From the NCBI RefSeq assembly GCF_032193765.1, contig NZ_JAVBIJ010000001.1, forward strand, positions 3,224,001-3,288,000: a DNA stretch of 64,000 nt. The letters run 5' to 3'. Shown one piece after another: positions 42,705 to 50,542 of this stretch (positions are counted from its first letter, which is position 1; each line of letters begins with the position of its first letter). Origin of the DNA: Rhodoferax potami. Lineage in GTDB: Bacteria; Pseudomonadota; Gammaproteobacteria; Burkholderiales; Burkholderiaceae_C. The notes below the pieces were generated by a model. It ran no database searches. It was not told the origin of the DNA and saw nothing but the letters and a program-made list of their open reading frames with translations. The position numbers and the translations under genes were made by a program.

Positions 42705-43832
42705 TTACAAATCTAAATCTGCTTCAGGAAAACTGTCTTCATGCTTCACCGGCTCAGAAGGCAATGGATCGAAGGCACCGACTTCAATCCCATTTGCGCG
42801 GAATGTTTCGAGAATACGTGCATGCCTTGGCTGGAACCAGGTTTCCGCATGCCACGGGTGGCGACGCAAATACTCTTCACCCATCGCCGCCAATAACGTG
42901 AATTCAAACCGGGTGAGTTGCCCCTGTCTCGCACCATCTGCCAACCTAGACAAGGTGTCGTGATCGTATGGCTTAATTGCTTCATCTACCTGATTCAAGG
43001 ATACGAATCCCAATCGAAGAAGTAGCCTTGCCGTCCAATCGTATGAATACTCGGACATTCTTCCATCCGGCCCCAACTGTCTGTTGAGATACGTTTTTAG
43101 GGAGGCAGGTGTAATCTCTACCGCATCAAGTTTGCCTTCTGTAATCAGCGTATCTGCCCTAGTAGCGAGGTCACGATCTGCATCTTGAATCGCTTGAAAT
43201 TCACGATCTGCGATTTCCAACAGACCAGCCAATGACATGAATCTTCGCTTGATATCACGTGGAATCGTAGACGAAGATTTGTATTGAATGTCATGCTCAA
43301 TTTCAGCCCAAGCATGCTGAAGAATGGTCCTAACTTGCACCTCAACTATTGCACCTTTGAACCTTCCGTACTCTGGTAAAGCAATCCTTGGGTCGTTGAT
43401 CGTCACAAGATAGTGAACACTGTGATATCCAAAGCGCTCTTCTTCCAAAAGGCTTATTCCCTTGTCCGAGTGCTCAACAACTGAGAACTCATCACGAAGC
43501 ATTACGTCAATCTCTTCGAGAGTTCTGGGAAAAAAAGCAATTATTCGAATGGCTGCCTTGTCAGTGATTTGATCCAAGGGACTTGGATACATAGGGCGAT
43601 TCGGATCGTGCTTGGAAGGTTTTGCTGCCTTCTTCCCGAAACTAGCTGCATCCTTCGCACGAGCTTCAATTGATTGGGGATGAATGCCCCTCCGTTTCAA
43701 TGCTTCCTCAGCAATGCGTTTCGCTACCGCAGCCAAATCAGCGTAGAAACCGGACACCCTCAAATAGTCGGAAACTGCAATCTGCTCGTGACGAGAAAAG
43801 TCAAATTTCTCTTGTGATTCTGAAGTCATCAT
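42705..43832 (-). CDS. RelA/SpoT-domain protein (putative alarmone synthetase or ToxSAS-like)
   Basis: A 375-residue protein with a nucleotidyltransferase of the RelA/SpoT synthetase type and no HD hydrolase domain. Synthetase marks are DQITDKAAIRII (D91), FGYHSVHYLV near 134-143, and VEVQVRTILQHAWAEIEHD at 163-181, which contains the catalytic Glu. The N-terminal 80 residues are helical and charged; the C-terminal 170 residues are unfamiliar, with a winged-helix-like look, and end in an acidic tail. It could make (p)ppGpp or pApp, or modify RNA as ToxSAS enzymes do, with the extra C-terminal region as a regulator. Codon use and base composition are visibly more AT-rich than on either side, which suggests acquisition. 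It starts at ATG 43832 with GGGAG upstream. Confidence 0.8.
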   Translation of the reverse strand: MMTSESQEKFDFSRHEQIAVSDYLRVSGFYADLAAVAKRIAEEALKRRGIHPQSIEARAKDAASFGKKAAKPSKHDPNRPMYPSPLDQITDKAAIRIIAFFPRTLEEIDVMLRDEFSVVEHSDKGISLLEEERFGYHSVHYLVTINDPRIALPEYGRFKGAIVEVQVRTILQHAWAEIEHDIQYKSSSTIPRDIKRRFMSLAGLLEIADREFQAIQDADRDLATRADTLITEGKLDAVEITPASLKTYLNRQLGPDGRMSEYSYDWTARLLLRLGFVSLNQVDEAIKPYDHDTLSRLADGARQGQLTRFEFTLLAAMGEEYLRRHPWHAETWFQPRHARILETFRANGIEVGAFDPLPSEPVKHEDSFPEADLDL

Positions 43833-43947
43833 CTACTCCCATGCATATCTATTTGGCGTGCTTTTCCGGCCAGTATATTTGTTGACATACCTCTTCAATC
43901 CAACGGAAATTCTCACTCTGCTTAGAGGCCAGTAGGAATTAACAATC

Positions 43948-44961
43948 TCACCAATCAATTGATTTCTCTAACAATTGGTTTTTTATTTCCTGATCCGCAA
44001 AACTAGCCTCAATCGAAGTCCGCGCCACATCCCGCGTCACTTCATCCGTCCACCCAAACGCCTGCCGACACAGCGCGTATTCCCCCACCAAACTCGCCCC
44101 CAGCAGTGCCGGGTCATCGGTGTTGAGCGACACGCGAACACCCGCCAACCGCAGCCGCTCAACGGGGTGCGCCTCTATCGACGGATACACCCCCAGCACC
44201 AGATTCGACGTGGGGCACACGCCCAGCGGGATCTTCCGGTCTGCCAGCATCTGCACCAGCGCCGGGTCTTCGATGGCGCGCACGCCGTGGTCGATGCGGT
44301 CGGCGCCCAGCAGGTCCACGGCGTCCCACACGCCTTCGGGCCCGCTGGATTCGCCCGCATGCACAGTGCGGCGCAGGCCGGCGCTGCCGGCCTTGCGGAA
44401 GGCTTCTGCAAACCGGGGGCCCGTGCGGCCCGCAGTGGCCTCGTTGCCGTCTACCGACAGGGCCACCACGCGCGGGTGGCGCAGCGTTATCAATGTGTCC
44501 ACCAGCTCGATGGCCTCGTTAGCCGACTGGGTGCGCAGCAGGCTGACACACAGGCCCACGCCGGGCAGGCCGTCTTGCTCCGCCGCGCTAAAGCCCGCGT
44601 GGATGGCGTCGAGCATGGGGCCCAGGCGACCGTGCCATGCGTGCCAGTGCGTGGGGTTGAAGATGACGTCGGCATAACACGTGCCGTTGGCCGCCAGCCG
44701 CTGGCTGAGGCCGTAGCTCAGCTCCACCAAGCGGTCTTGCGTACAGGCCAAGCCGCAGGCCAGGTCCAAGAAGCCCAAAAAGTCCGCCAAGCCCGAGAAC
44801 TTAAACAGGTCTTCTTGCGGCCTGGGCAAGGCCACGCCTTCGGTTTGGGCCCACTGCGCTATCAGCGCGGCTTCAAAGCAGCCTTCTAGGTGCAGGTGCA
44901 CTTCGGCTTTGGGCAGGGCTTTGAGGCGCGCGGCCTCTGCGGGTGCAATGGGCGCGCTCAC
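43948..44961 (-). CDS. add: Adenosine deaminase family protein
   Basis: A 337-residue TIM-barrel purine deaminase hydrolysing adenosine (or adenine) to inosine (or hypoxanthine) and ammonia. Zinc and catalytic residues appear: H22 and H24 (HLHLEG), H201 and E204 (VHAGES), H225 (DHGVR), D282 and D283 (SLNTDDPA). It starts with GTG at 44961, overlapping the stop of the DUF4287 gene. The last codons run into the AT-rich islet edge. Adenosine is the default substrate of the family, but adenine deaminases have the same motifs. Confidence 0.88.
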   Translation of the reverse strand: MSAPIAPAEAARLKALPKAEVHLHLEGCFEAALIAQWAQTEGVALPRPQEDLFKFSGLADFLGFLDLACGLACTQDRLVELSYGLSQRLAANGTCYADVIFNPTHWHAWHGRLGPMLDAIHAGFSAAEQDGLPGVGLCVSLLRTQSANEAIELVDTLITLRHPRVVALSVDGNEATAGRTGPRFAEAFRKAGSAGLRRTVHAGESSGPEGVWDAVDLLGADRIDHGVRAIEDPALVQMLADRKIPLGVCPTSNLVLGVYPSIEAHPVERLRLAGVRVSLNTDDPALLGASLVGEYALCRQAFGWTDEVTRDVARTSIEASFADQEIKNQLLEKSIDW

Positions 44962-45170
44962 TGGGCGCCTGTCAAGCAGTGCGCAACGATGGCATTGGCG
45001 TCGCCGTGGCCCAAGCCGTGTTCGGCTTTGAGCCAGGCCACGATCTCCATGTGCTTCTTTCCCTGCTGTTGCTTCACCAAGTTAAACCAATGGGCCATGG
45101 GCTGGCCGTAGGTTTTTTCGATGGAGGGGAAGTAGGACGCGGGGCCTTTGACTTTCTCGGACGCTGCCAT
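44958..45170 (-). CDS. DUF4287-type small protein
   Basis: A 70-residue soluble protein. The segment SIEKTYGQPMAHWFNLVKQQ, then HMEIVAWLKAEHGLGHGDAN, is the pattern of the DUF4287 helical domain, whose function is unknown. AAGGAG lies just before ATG 45170. It ends within the start codon of add and begins 22 bases after the DUF486 gene, so the three form one operon. Confidence 0.82.
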   Translation of the reverse strand: MAASEKVKGPASYFPSIEKTYGQPMAHWFNLVKQQQGKKHMEIVAWLKAEHGLGHGDANAIVAHCLTGAQ

Positions 45171-45192
45171 GGAAAACTCCTTGCCCTGCTTT

Positions 45193-45537
45193 TTACGCCG
45201 CTGGCGCCTTGAACGCAAACGCAAAGAACGCTGCGCCCCCTAGGCACACAAACGCGGCTACATAGTTCCAAGCGAACTTCTCTTTCAATACCAGCACCGC
45301 AAAGCCGACGAAGACGGTGAGTGTCACCACCTCTTGCAAAATCTTGAGCTGAAAGCCGGAGAACTCACCATAGCCCAATCGGTTGGCCGGCACCGCTAGG
45401 CAGTACTCGAAAAAGGCAATGCCCCAAGAGACAAGAATGACACGCCACAGCGGCCAGTCGTGCCCGAACTTGAGGTGGCCGTACCAGGCAAACGTCATGA
45501 AGATATTGGACGCAACGAGGAGAAGAAAAGTGCTCAT
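45193..45537 (-). CDS. DUF486 (small DMT-like) membrane protein
   Basis: A 114-residue inner-membrane protein with four hydrophobic helices. WYGHLKF near the N-terminus, WGIAFFEYCLAVPANRLGY and GFQLKILQEVVTLTVFV are the DUF486 family pattern, related to small drug/metabolite transporters. No substrate is known. It is the first gene of an operon with the DUF4287 gene and add. Confidence 0.85.
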   Translation of the reverse strand: MSTFLLLVASNIFMTFAWYGHLKFGHDWPLWRVILVSWGIAFFEYCLAVPANRLGYGEFSGFQLKILQEVVTLTVFVGFAVLVLKEKFAWNYVAAFVCLGGAAFFAFAFKAPAA

Positions 45538-45641
45538 GCGGCATTGTCTCTGAGGCACGGCAAGCATCCCTGCGCAGACATGTTTTGCGGTTCACGAATA
45601 TCATGGAATCCACACTCCCCTCCATCACCCCGGAACCCCAC

Positions 45642-46499
45642 ATGACCGACTCCTCCCCCTACGTGCCGCCCAAGGTTTGGACTTGGGACAAAGACAATGG
45701 CGGCGCGTTCGCCAACATCAACCGGCCGATTGCCGGCCCCACGCATGACAAAGAATTGCCCGTGGGCAAGCACCCACTGCAGTTGTATTCGCTGGGCACC
45801 CCCAATGGCGTGAAAGTGACCATCCTGCTCGAAGAGCTGCTGGCGCTGGGCCACACCGGTGCCGAGTACGACGCGTGGCTGATCAACATCCGCGACGGCG
45901 ACCAGTTCGGCTCCGGCTTTGTGGACGTGAACCCCAATTCCAAAATTCCGGCCTTGCTGGACCGCAGCGGGCCTGAGCCTTTGCGCGTGTTTGAGTCGGG
46001 CTCCATCCTGCTGTATCTCGCAGAGAAGTTCGGCGCCTTTTTACCCAAAGACATTGCGGGCCGCACCGAGACCCTGAACTGGCTCTTCTGGCAGATGGGC
46101 AGTGCGCCTTACCTGGGTGGCGGCTTCGGGCACTTTTATGCCTACGCGCCCACCAAAATTGAATACGCGATTGACCGCTTTGCCATGGAAGTGAAGCGCG
46201 AACTCGACGTGCTAGACCGGCGCCTGGCCGATAACGAGTACCTGGCGGGCAGCGAGTACACCATTGCCGATATGGCCGTCTTCCCCTGGTACGGCGGGCT
46301 GGTCAAGGGTTGGGCCTATGGCGCTGCCGAGTTCTTGAGCGTGCACGAATACCAACACGTGCAACGCTGGGCAAACCAGCTCTACGCCCGCCCGGCCGTC
46401 AAGCGCGGCCGTATGGTGAACAAGGTGACCGGCGAACCCGCAGAACAAGTGCGCGAGCGCCACGACGCCAGCGACTTCGACGGCAAGACCTTGGCCTGA
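45642..46499 (+). CDS. yghU: YghU-type glutathione S-transferase (disulfide-bond oxidoreductase)
   Basis: A 285-residue GST of the Nu class. The N-terminal extension KVWTWDKDNGGAFANINRP and the GSH-site block LYSLGTPNGVKVTILLEELL agree with Escherichia coli YghU as I recall it. The thioredoxin-like domain has FESGSILLYLAEKFG, and the helical domain contains FGHFYAYAPTKIEYAIDRF. YghU reduces disulfides with glutathione. The start is put at ATG 45642, the family's usual beginning; in-frame ATG 45603 would add 13 residues. Confidence 0.93.
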   Translation: MTDSSPYVPPKVWTWDKDNGGAFANINRPIAGPTHDKELPVGKHPLQLYSLGTPNGVKVTILLEELLALGHTGAEYDAWLINIRDGDQFGSGFVDVNPNSKIPALLDRSGPEPLRVFESGSILLYLAEKFGAFLPKDIAGRTETLNWLFWQMGSAPYLGGGFGHFYAYAPTKIEYAIDRFAMEVKRELDVLDRRLADNEYLAGSEYTIADMAVFPWYGGLVKGWAYGAAEFLSVHEYQHVQRWANQLYARPAVKRGRMVNKVTGEPAEQVRERHDASDFDGKTLA

Positions 46500-46563
46500 A
46501 GCCACTGGGTGTGCGCACTTTGGTGTTGAGTTTGCAGATAGGCCGGTGGAGTTTGGCCGGTTC

Positions 46564-47157
46564 ATGAGCCGCCCTACCTGCCCCCACTGTTTGCGCCCGC
46601 AAGCCACCTGCCTGTGCCATTTGGCCGTGGCCACAGCGAGCGCTTGCGAGCTGCTGATCCTGCAGCACCCGCTGGAAGTACACCACGCCAAAAACAGCGC
46701 GCGCCTGCTGCACCTGAGCGTGCCGGGCAGCCGCATCGTGGTGGGAGAAGCGTTTGACGAGGTCGCACTGCAAGCCCTGCTACCCGGGCCGCGCACCACG
46801 GTGCTGCTGTACCCGCCCACCGCGTATGAGGGGCATGCGGTACCCGCCCTGCTGGAGCCCTCGCAACTGCAGCACCCCGAGACGCTGCGCTTGGTGGTGC
46901 TGGACGCCACCTGGCGCAAGAGCCGCAAGATGCTGCACTTGAGCCCGGGCCTGCAGCGCCTACCGCGCCTGGCCTTGGACGAGGTGCCGGCCGGCCGCTA
47001 CGCGATCCGCAAGGCGCATGCGCCGGGCCAGCTCTCGACCCTGGAGGCTACCTGCGCGGCGTTGGCGCAGCTGGAGCGCAACGCGGAGCGATGGCAATCG
47101 CTGCTGGCCGCCTTTGATGCGTTCGTGGCCGGGCAGATGGTTTATATAAAAAAATAG
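46564..47157 (+). CDS. tapT: DTW-domain tRNA-uridine aminocarboxypropyltransferase
   Basis: A 197-residue enzyme transferring the aminocarboxypropyl group of S-adenosylmethionine to uridine in the tRNA variable loop (acp3U47). The N-terminal zinc site is CPHCLRPQATCLC, and the DTW box appears as VLDATWRKSRKML. The start is uncertain: ATG 46564 is used, GTG 46546 is possible. The stop codon TAG (47155-47157) is supplied by the palindromic repeat that begins here, so the last residues (YIKK) come from the element's AT-rich edge. Confidence 0.88.
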   Translation: MSRPTCPHCLRPQATCLCHLAVATASACELLILQHPLEVHHAKNSARLLHLSVPGSRIVVGEAFDEVALQALLPGPRTTVLLYPPTAYEGHAVPALLEPSQLQHPETLRLVVLDATWRKSRKMLHLSPGLQRLPRLALDEVPAGRYAIRKAHAPGQLSTLEATCAALAQLERNAERWQSLLAAFDAFVAGQMVYIKK

Positions 47158-47205
47158 CTGCTAGCGCTCATGGAATGTGCGCTAGCAGCTATTTATTTGA
47201 TAGCA
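47147..47205 (-). repeat. Dispersed palindromic element, copy G (most symmetrical)
   Basis: AAATAGCTGCTAGCGC (47152-47167) and its exact complement (47179-47194) with an 11-base loop: a perfect 16-bp stem. With flanking GCTATCAAAT on the minus strand it matches the copies at 7908 and in dadA. It can act as a transcription terminator between two convergent genes. Confidence 0.85.
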
Positions 47206-47206
47206 A

Positions 47207-47881
47207 TCAGCCTTTACGGACGAACTTGAAAATCAGAATCCAGAAGACAAGAATCAAAGACGCCACCGGGAACTGCAACTCGGTGGGCATGAAGTAAATC
47301 ACCATCACGCCCGGTATCCAGACGCACCACATGGCAATCAGCACCGGCAGGTACTGGTGGGCCAGAAAGTCGGCAGAGAACAAATGGCGCAGCGTCTTGC
47401 GGGAGAAGCCGCCCTCGCGCCAAGCGAACAGCGCAACGATCACAAAGTTGGACACCGGCGAATACACAAACTGGTCAAACAGCATCTTCTTGACCAGCGT
47501 GAGCGCATCGCTCTGCTCGCCAAACAGATGCACCTGCACGCCGTACAGCACATCCACCGTGAGTCCGATGCTGCCAAACACCAGCGCGGCGTAGAGCACG
47601 TCGCGGGTGGTCTTGCGGGTCCAGGTCTGGCGGCCCAGTGCCACGCTCAAGCCCTCGGGCACCAGCACTGCAAACACCACGTAAGACACGAATGCAAACG
47701 CAAGGCCCCAGGCCTCTTTGACATCGCCCCAACGGGCCAGGCCCTGCTGGAAGGCGGGCACGGTGGCGTAGGCCAGCAGCAGCACAGCCAGGCCGCACCA
47801 CAGCAGCACGCCGGGCAGCGCGTTGGCGCGGATAGCCGCGCGGACTTGTTGCAGGGCAGAGGGTGACTGCAGGGTTGTCAT
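47207..47881 (-). CDS. Membrane protein, possibly Mpv17/PMP22-like
   Basis: A 224-residue protein with about six hydrophobic helices. The segment KKMLFDQFVYSPVSNFVIV, followed by WCVWIPGVMVIYFMPTEL and a final aromatic helix, recalls the DQ...P and WP...NF pattern of the Mpv17/PMP22 family. It is the last gene of hyi-MYG1-this, overlapping the MYG1 stop by four bases. No transport function can be stated. Confidence 0.65.
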   Translation of the reverse strand: MTTLQSPSALQQVRAAIRANALPGVLLWCGLAVLLLAYATVPAFQQGLARWGDVKEAWGLAFAFVSYVVFAVLVPEGLSVALGRQTWTRKTTRDVLYAALVFGSIGLTVDVLYGVQVHLFGEQSDALTLVKKMLFDQFVYSPVSNFVIVALFAWREGGFSRKTLRHLFSADFLAHQYLPVLIAMWCVWIPGVMVIYFMPTELQFPVASLILVFWILIFKFVRKG

Positions 47882-48864
47882 GCGGCGGCGGCGTCCGCCA
47901 GCGCCAACTCTGCCATCTTCACCGCGCCTTCAAAGCTGCGGGCGCCACCGATAAACAGGTTCAGGTGGCAAAACACGCTGTCAGCCACGCCGTTCACTGC
48001 GGCCAACTCGCCATCGCGCAGGCCGGCCCAGCTGGCAGGCAGGTCCATGCGGGCGGTGAACGAGCCGGCTTCGACCGGCACGGTTTTGATCTGGTACTGG
48101 TCGCCATCGGAGTCGGGGTAAATCACGAACACCACCTCGGGCATTTCATTCAGCACCACATGCGTCCAAGGCATGCCGCCCTCTTGCAAGTGCAGCACCC
48201 GGCCGCCCAACAGGCGCGGCGCCTGGCGCACCGTGTCCATAGCGCGCAGCTGGGCCACTTTTTTGCTGATGGCGTGGTCGAGGAACTTGCGGGTGATGGC
48301 AATCGCTTCGCGGAATCGGGTTTCCAACAGCTGGGCCTTGGCCGCATGGTCCAAGCCCTTTTCTTCGAGCCAATGGGTGTTGAGCTGGGCGATCAGGCTG
48401 GAGAGGCCGAAGATGCCGGGCGACACGTCGCCCTGCCCGGTGTCCACAATGTCGAGGTACTGCACCAGCGAGTGGTCGATGGAGCGCACGATCTGCTCGA
48501 TCGCTGCCGCATCCAGCGCGTGGCCCTGAGCTGCGCACCAAGCCTGTACATAGGCGGTGCCGTACTGGGACCACACCAAACCCGCGCTGGCATAGCCCAC
48601 GCCGGGTACGGTGTTGCCATCCACCAATTGGGCCGGGCGGGCGCCATCGAATCCGCGTTGGTGGTGGTCGAAGCGGCCCTTGGCGGCATCCCACACGCCC
48701 CCCACATCGACCGCGAAATCAGCCGCATCGATCAACTCTTGTTTACGGGTGCGAACCAGGCGGTGCGAGGGAAACACCCCCATCAAAATGCCCACGCCGA
48801 ATACGTCGTCGGCATGAAAGGTGCCACTATGGGTGGCGATTACGGTGGTGGAGGTTTCAGTCAT
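47878..48864 (-). CDS. MYG1-family protein (DHH-like phosphoesterase/exonuclease)
   Basis: A 328-residue metal-dependent hydrolase. THSGTFHADDVFG (H12, H17, D19, D20) and the DHH-like FDHHQRGF (D66, H67, H68) are the family's metal sites. Eukaryotic MYG1 is a 3'-5' RNA exonuclease; bacterial members are poorly studied. It starts 17 bases after the hyi gene and overlaps the next membrane-protein gene by ATGA. Confidence 0.9.
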   Translation of the reverse strand: MTETSTTVIATHSGTFHADDVFGVGILMGVFPSHRLVRTRKQELIDAADFAVDVGGVWDAAKGRFDHHQRGFDGARPAQLVDGNTVPGVGYASAGLVWSQYGTAYVQAWCAAQGHALDAAAIEQIVRSIDHSLVQYLDIVDTGQGDVSPGIFGLSSLIAQLNTHWLEEKGLDHAAKAQLLETRFREAIAITRKFLDHAISKKVAQLRAMDTVRQAPRLLGGRVLHLQEGGMPWTHVVLNEMPEVVFVIYPDSDGDQYQIKTVPVEAGSFTARMDLPASWAGLRDGELAAVNGVADSVFCHLNLFIGGARSFEGAVKMAELALADAAAA

Positions 48865-48881
48865 CCGCCGATTTTAGGGAC

Positions 48882-49694
48882 TTACCCTGATCGGCGTTGC
48901 AGCCAGCCCAAGCCCTCGCGGGTGGCGCCCGGCACCACTCCACGCCGGGGACGGTATTCACAGCCCACCCAGCCGTCCCAGCCAAACGCGGCAGACACTT
49001 CGTCGATCACGTCCAGCAGATACGGGTAATTCAACTCCCCCACATCGGGCTCGTGGCGGCCGGGCACACCGGCAATCTGAAAGTGACCGACGCGCCCGGT
49101 GGGCAAGTATTCGCGGATCTTGGTGGCGACATCGCCTTCCATGATCTGGCAGTGGTACAGGTCGAACTGCACTTGCAGGTTGGGCGCCCCTACCGCCAGC
49201 ACGATCGCGTGGGCCTGGGCCTGTGTTTGCAACAGGTAACCCGGAAAGTCGCGGGTGTTGATCGGCTCCACCAGCACCGCACGGCCCGCCGATGCCGCCT
49301 GCGCGGCGGCCCATTGCAAGTTGCGCAGGTAGGTCGCGTGGCAGGCGGCGGGGTCTGCACCGGGCGGCAACACACCGGCGAGCACGTGAATGCGGGGGCA
49401 ATCGAGGGCATGGGCATAGTCCAGCGCGCGGGCGAAACCGGCTTGGAACTCGGCCTCCCGCCCGGGCAGTGCGGCAATGCCGCGTTCACCGGCATCCCAA
49501 TCACCGGGCGGTGCATTGAGCAGCACCTGTTGCAGGCCATGGGTTTGCAAGCGTGCCGCCAGCTCTTTCACGGCAAAGGCGTATGGAAACAAAAACTCTA
49601 CCCCCGTGAAACCGTCGGCCGCAGCAGCGGCAAATCGGTCGAGAAAGGGGTGCTCGTTGTAGAGCAGCGAAAGGTTGGCGGCAAAGCGGGGCAT
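48882..49694 (-). CDS. hyi: Hydroxypyruvate isomerase family protein
   Basis: A 270-residue TIM-barrel sugar isomerase-like protein. [20 protein letters not shown] at the start, [30 protein letters not shown] and [19 protein letters not shown] are typical of Hyi, which interconverts hydroxypyruvate and tartronate semialdehyde. The related 2-oxo-tetronate isomerase (OtnI) has the same look, so the substrate is not certain. No glyoxylate carboligase or tartronate-semialdehyde reductase is nearby. It is the first gene of a three-gene operon. Confidence 0.87.
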   Translation of the reverse strand: MPRFAANLSLLYNEHPFLDRFAAAAADGFTGVEFLFPYAFAVKELAARLQTHGLQQVLLNAPPGDWDAGERGIAALPGREAEFQAGFARALDYAHALDCPRIHVLAGVLPPGADPAACHATYLRNLQWAAAQAASAGRAVLVEPINTRDFPGYLLQTQAQAHAIVLAVGAPNLQVQFDLYHCQIMEGDVATKIREYLPTGRVGHFQIAGVPGRHEPDVGELNYPYLLDVIDEVSAAFGWDGWVGCEYRPRRGVVPGATREGLGWLQRRSG

Positions 49695-49792
49695 AGCTGT
49701 GAAAGTGTACCGGCCGACCGGGGGATGCCGGGGTCACGCCAAGCGGCTAGGATGGCGGCCAGAACAACCTTCTTTTCTACAAGGACAAAACC

Positions 49793-50542
49793 ATGGAATT
49801 TTTGAGCGACCCGAACGTCTGGATTGCCTTTGCCATGCTGACAGCACTGGAAATCGTGCTGGGCATTGACAACATCATCTTCATCTCGATTCTGGTCGGG
49901 CGCCTGCCACCCCACATGCGGGACAAGGCACGCCGCCTCGGCCTGGGCTTTGCGATGGTGTCGCGCCTGTTGCTGCTGTTTTCGCTGAGCTGGGTCATGG
50001 GCCTGACCGAAGACTTGTTCAGCGTGGCCGGCAAGGGCTTCAGCGGCCGGGACTTGGTGTTGCTCGCCGGCGGGCTCTTTTTGCTCTACAAAGCCTCGCA
50101 CGAGATTTTTGTGGAAGTAGAAGCGCGCGACGAACACGCCCCCGCCGCCACCGAAGACGCGGTCATGAAGGCGGCCGGCACCAAACTGTTCTGGTCCATC
50201 ATCGGCCAGATTGCCATCATTGATATTGTGTTTTCGCTGGACTCGGTGATTACCGCAGTCGGCATGGTCGACCAGATCAGCGTGATGGTCGCCGCAGTGG
50301 TGGTGTCGGTCGGGGTGATGCTGGTAGCTGCCAAGCCGATCGGTGAGTTTGTGGACCGCCACCCGTCGGTCAAGGTGCTGGCCTTGGCGTTCCTCGTCAT
50401 GGTGGGCATGGCGCTCACCGCAGAAGCGTTTGACCAGGAAATCCCCAAGGGCTATATCTACGCTGCCATGGCTTTCTCGCTGGCGGTGGAAGCCTTGAAC
50501 ATCCGGGCCCGCGGCAAGCGCAAGGCCCAGACGGGTTCTTAA
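49793..50542 (+). CDS. TerC-family integral membrane protein
   Basis: A 249-residue protein with seven to eight hydrophobic helices. The paired acidic motifs EIVLGIDNIIFIS (near residue 20) and DIVFSLDSVITAVG (near residue 145) are the TerC hallmark and probably bind a divalent metal; several members export manganese. No CBS or corC domain follows, so it is the short YgdQ-like form. It is convergent with the RND gene and their stop codons overlap (TTAA at 50539-50542). No manganese riboswitch was recognised in the 98-base upstream gap. Confidence 0.9.
   Translation: MEFLSDPNVWIAFAMLTALEIVLGIDNIIFISILVGRLPPHMRDKARRLGLGFAMVSRLLLLFSLSWVMGLTEDLFSVAGKGFSGRDLVLLAGGLFLLYKASHEIFVEVEARDEHAPAATEDAVMKAAGTKLFWSIIGQIAIIDIVFSLDSVITAVGMVDQISVMVAAVVVSVGVMLVAAKPIGEFVDRHPSVKVLALAFLVMVGMALTAEAFDQEIPKGYIYAAMAFSLAVEALNIRARGKRKAQTGS

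Noticed and set aside
49695..49792. Manganese (yybP-ykoY) riboswitch upstream of the TerC gene
   Set aside because: Only 98 bases are available and neither the paired internal loops nor the conserved strings of that riboswitch are seen.
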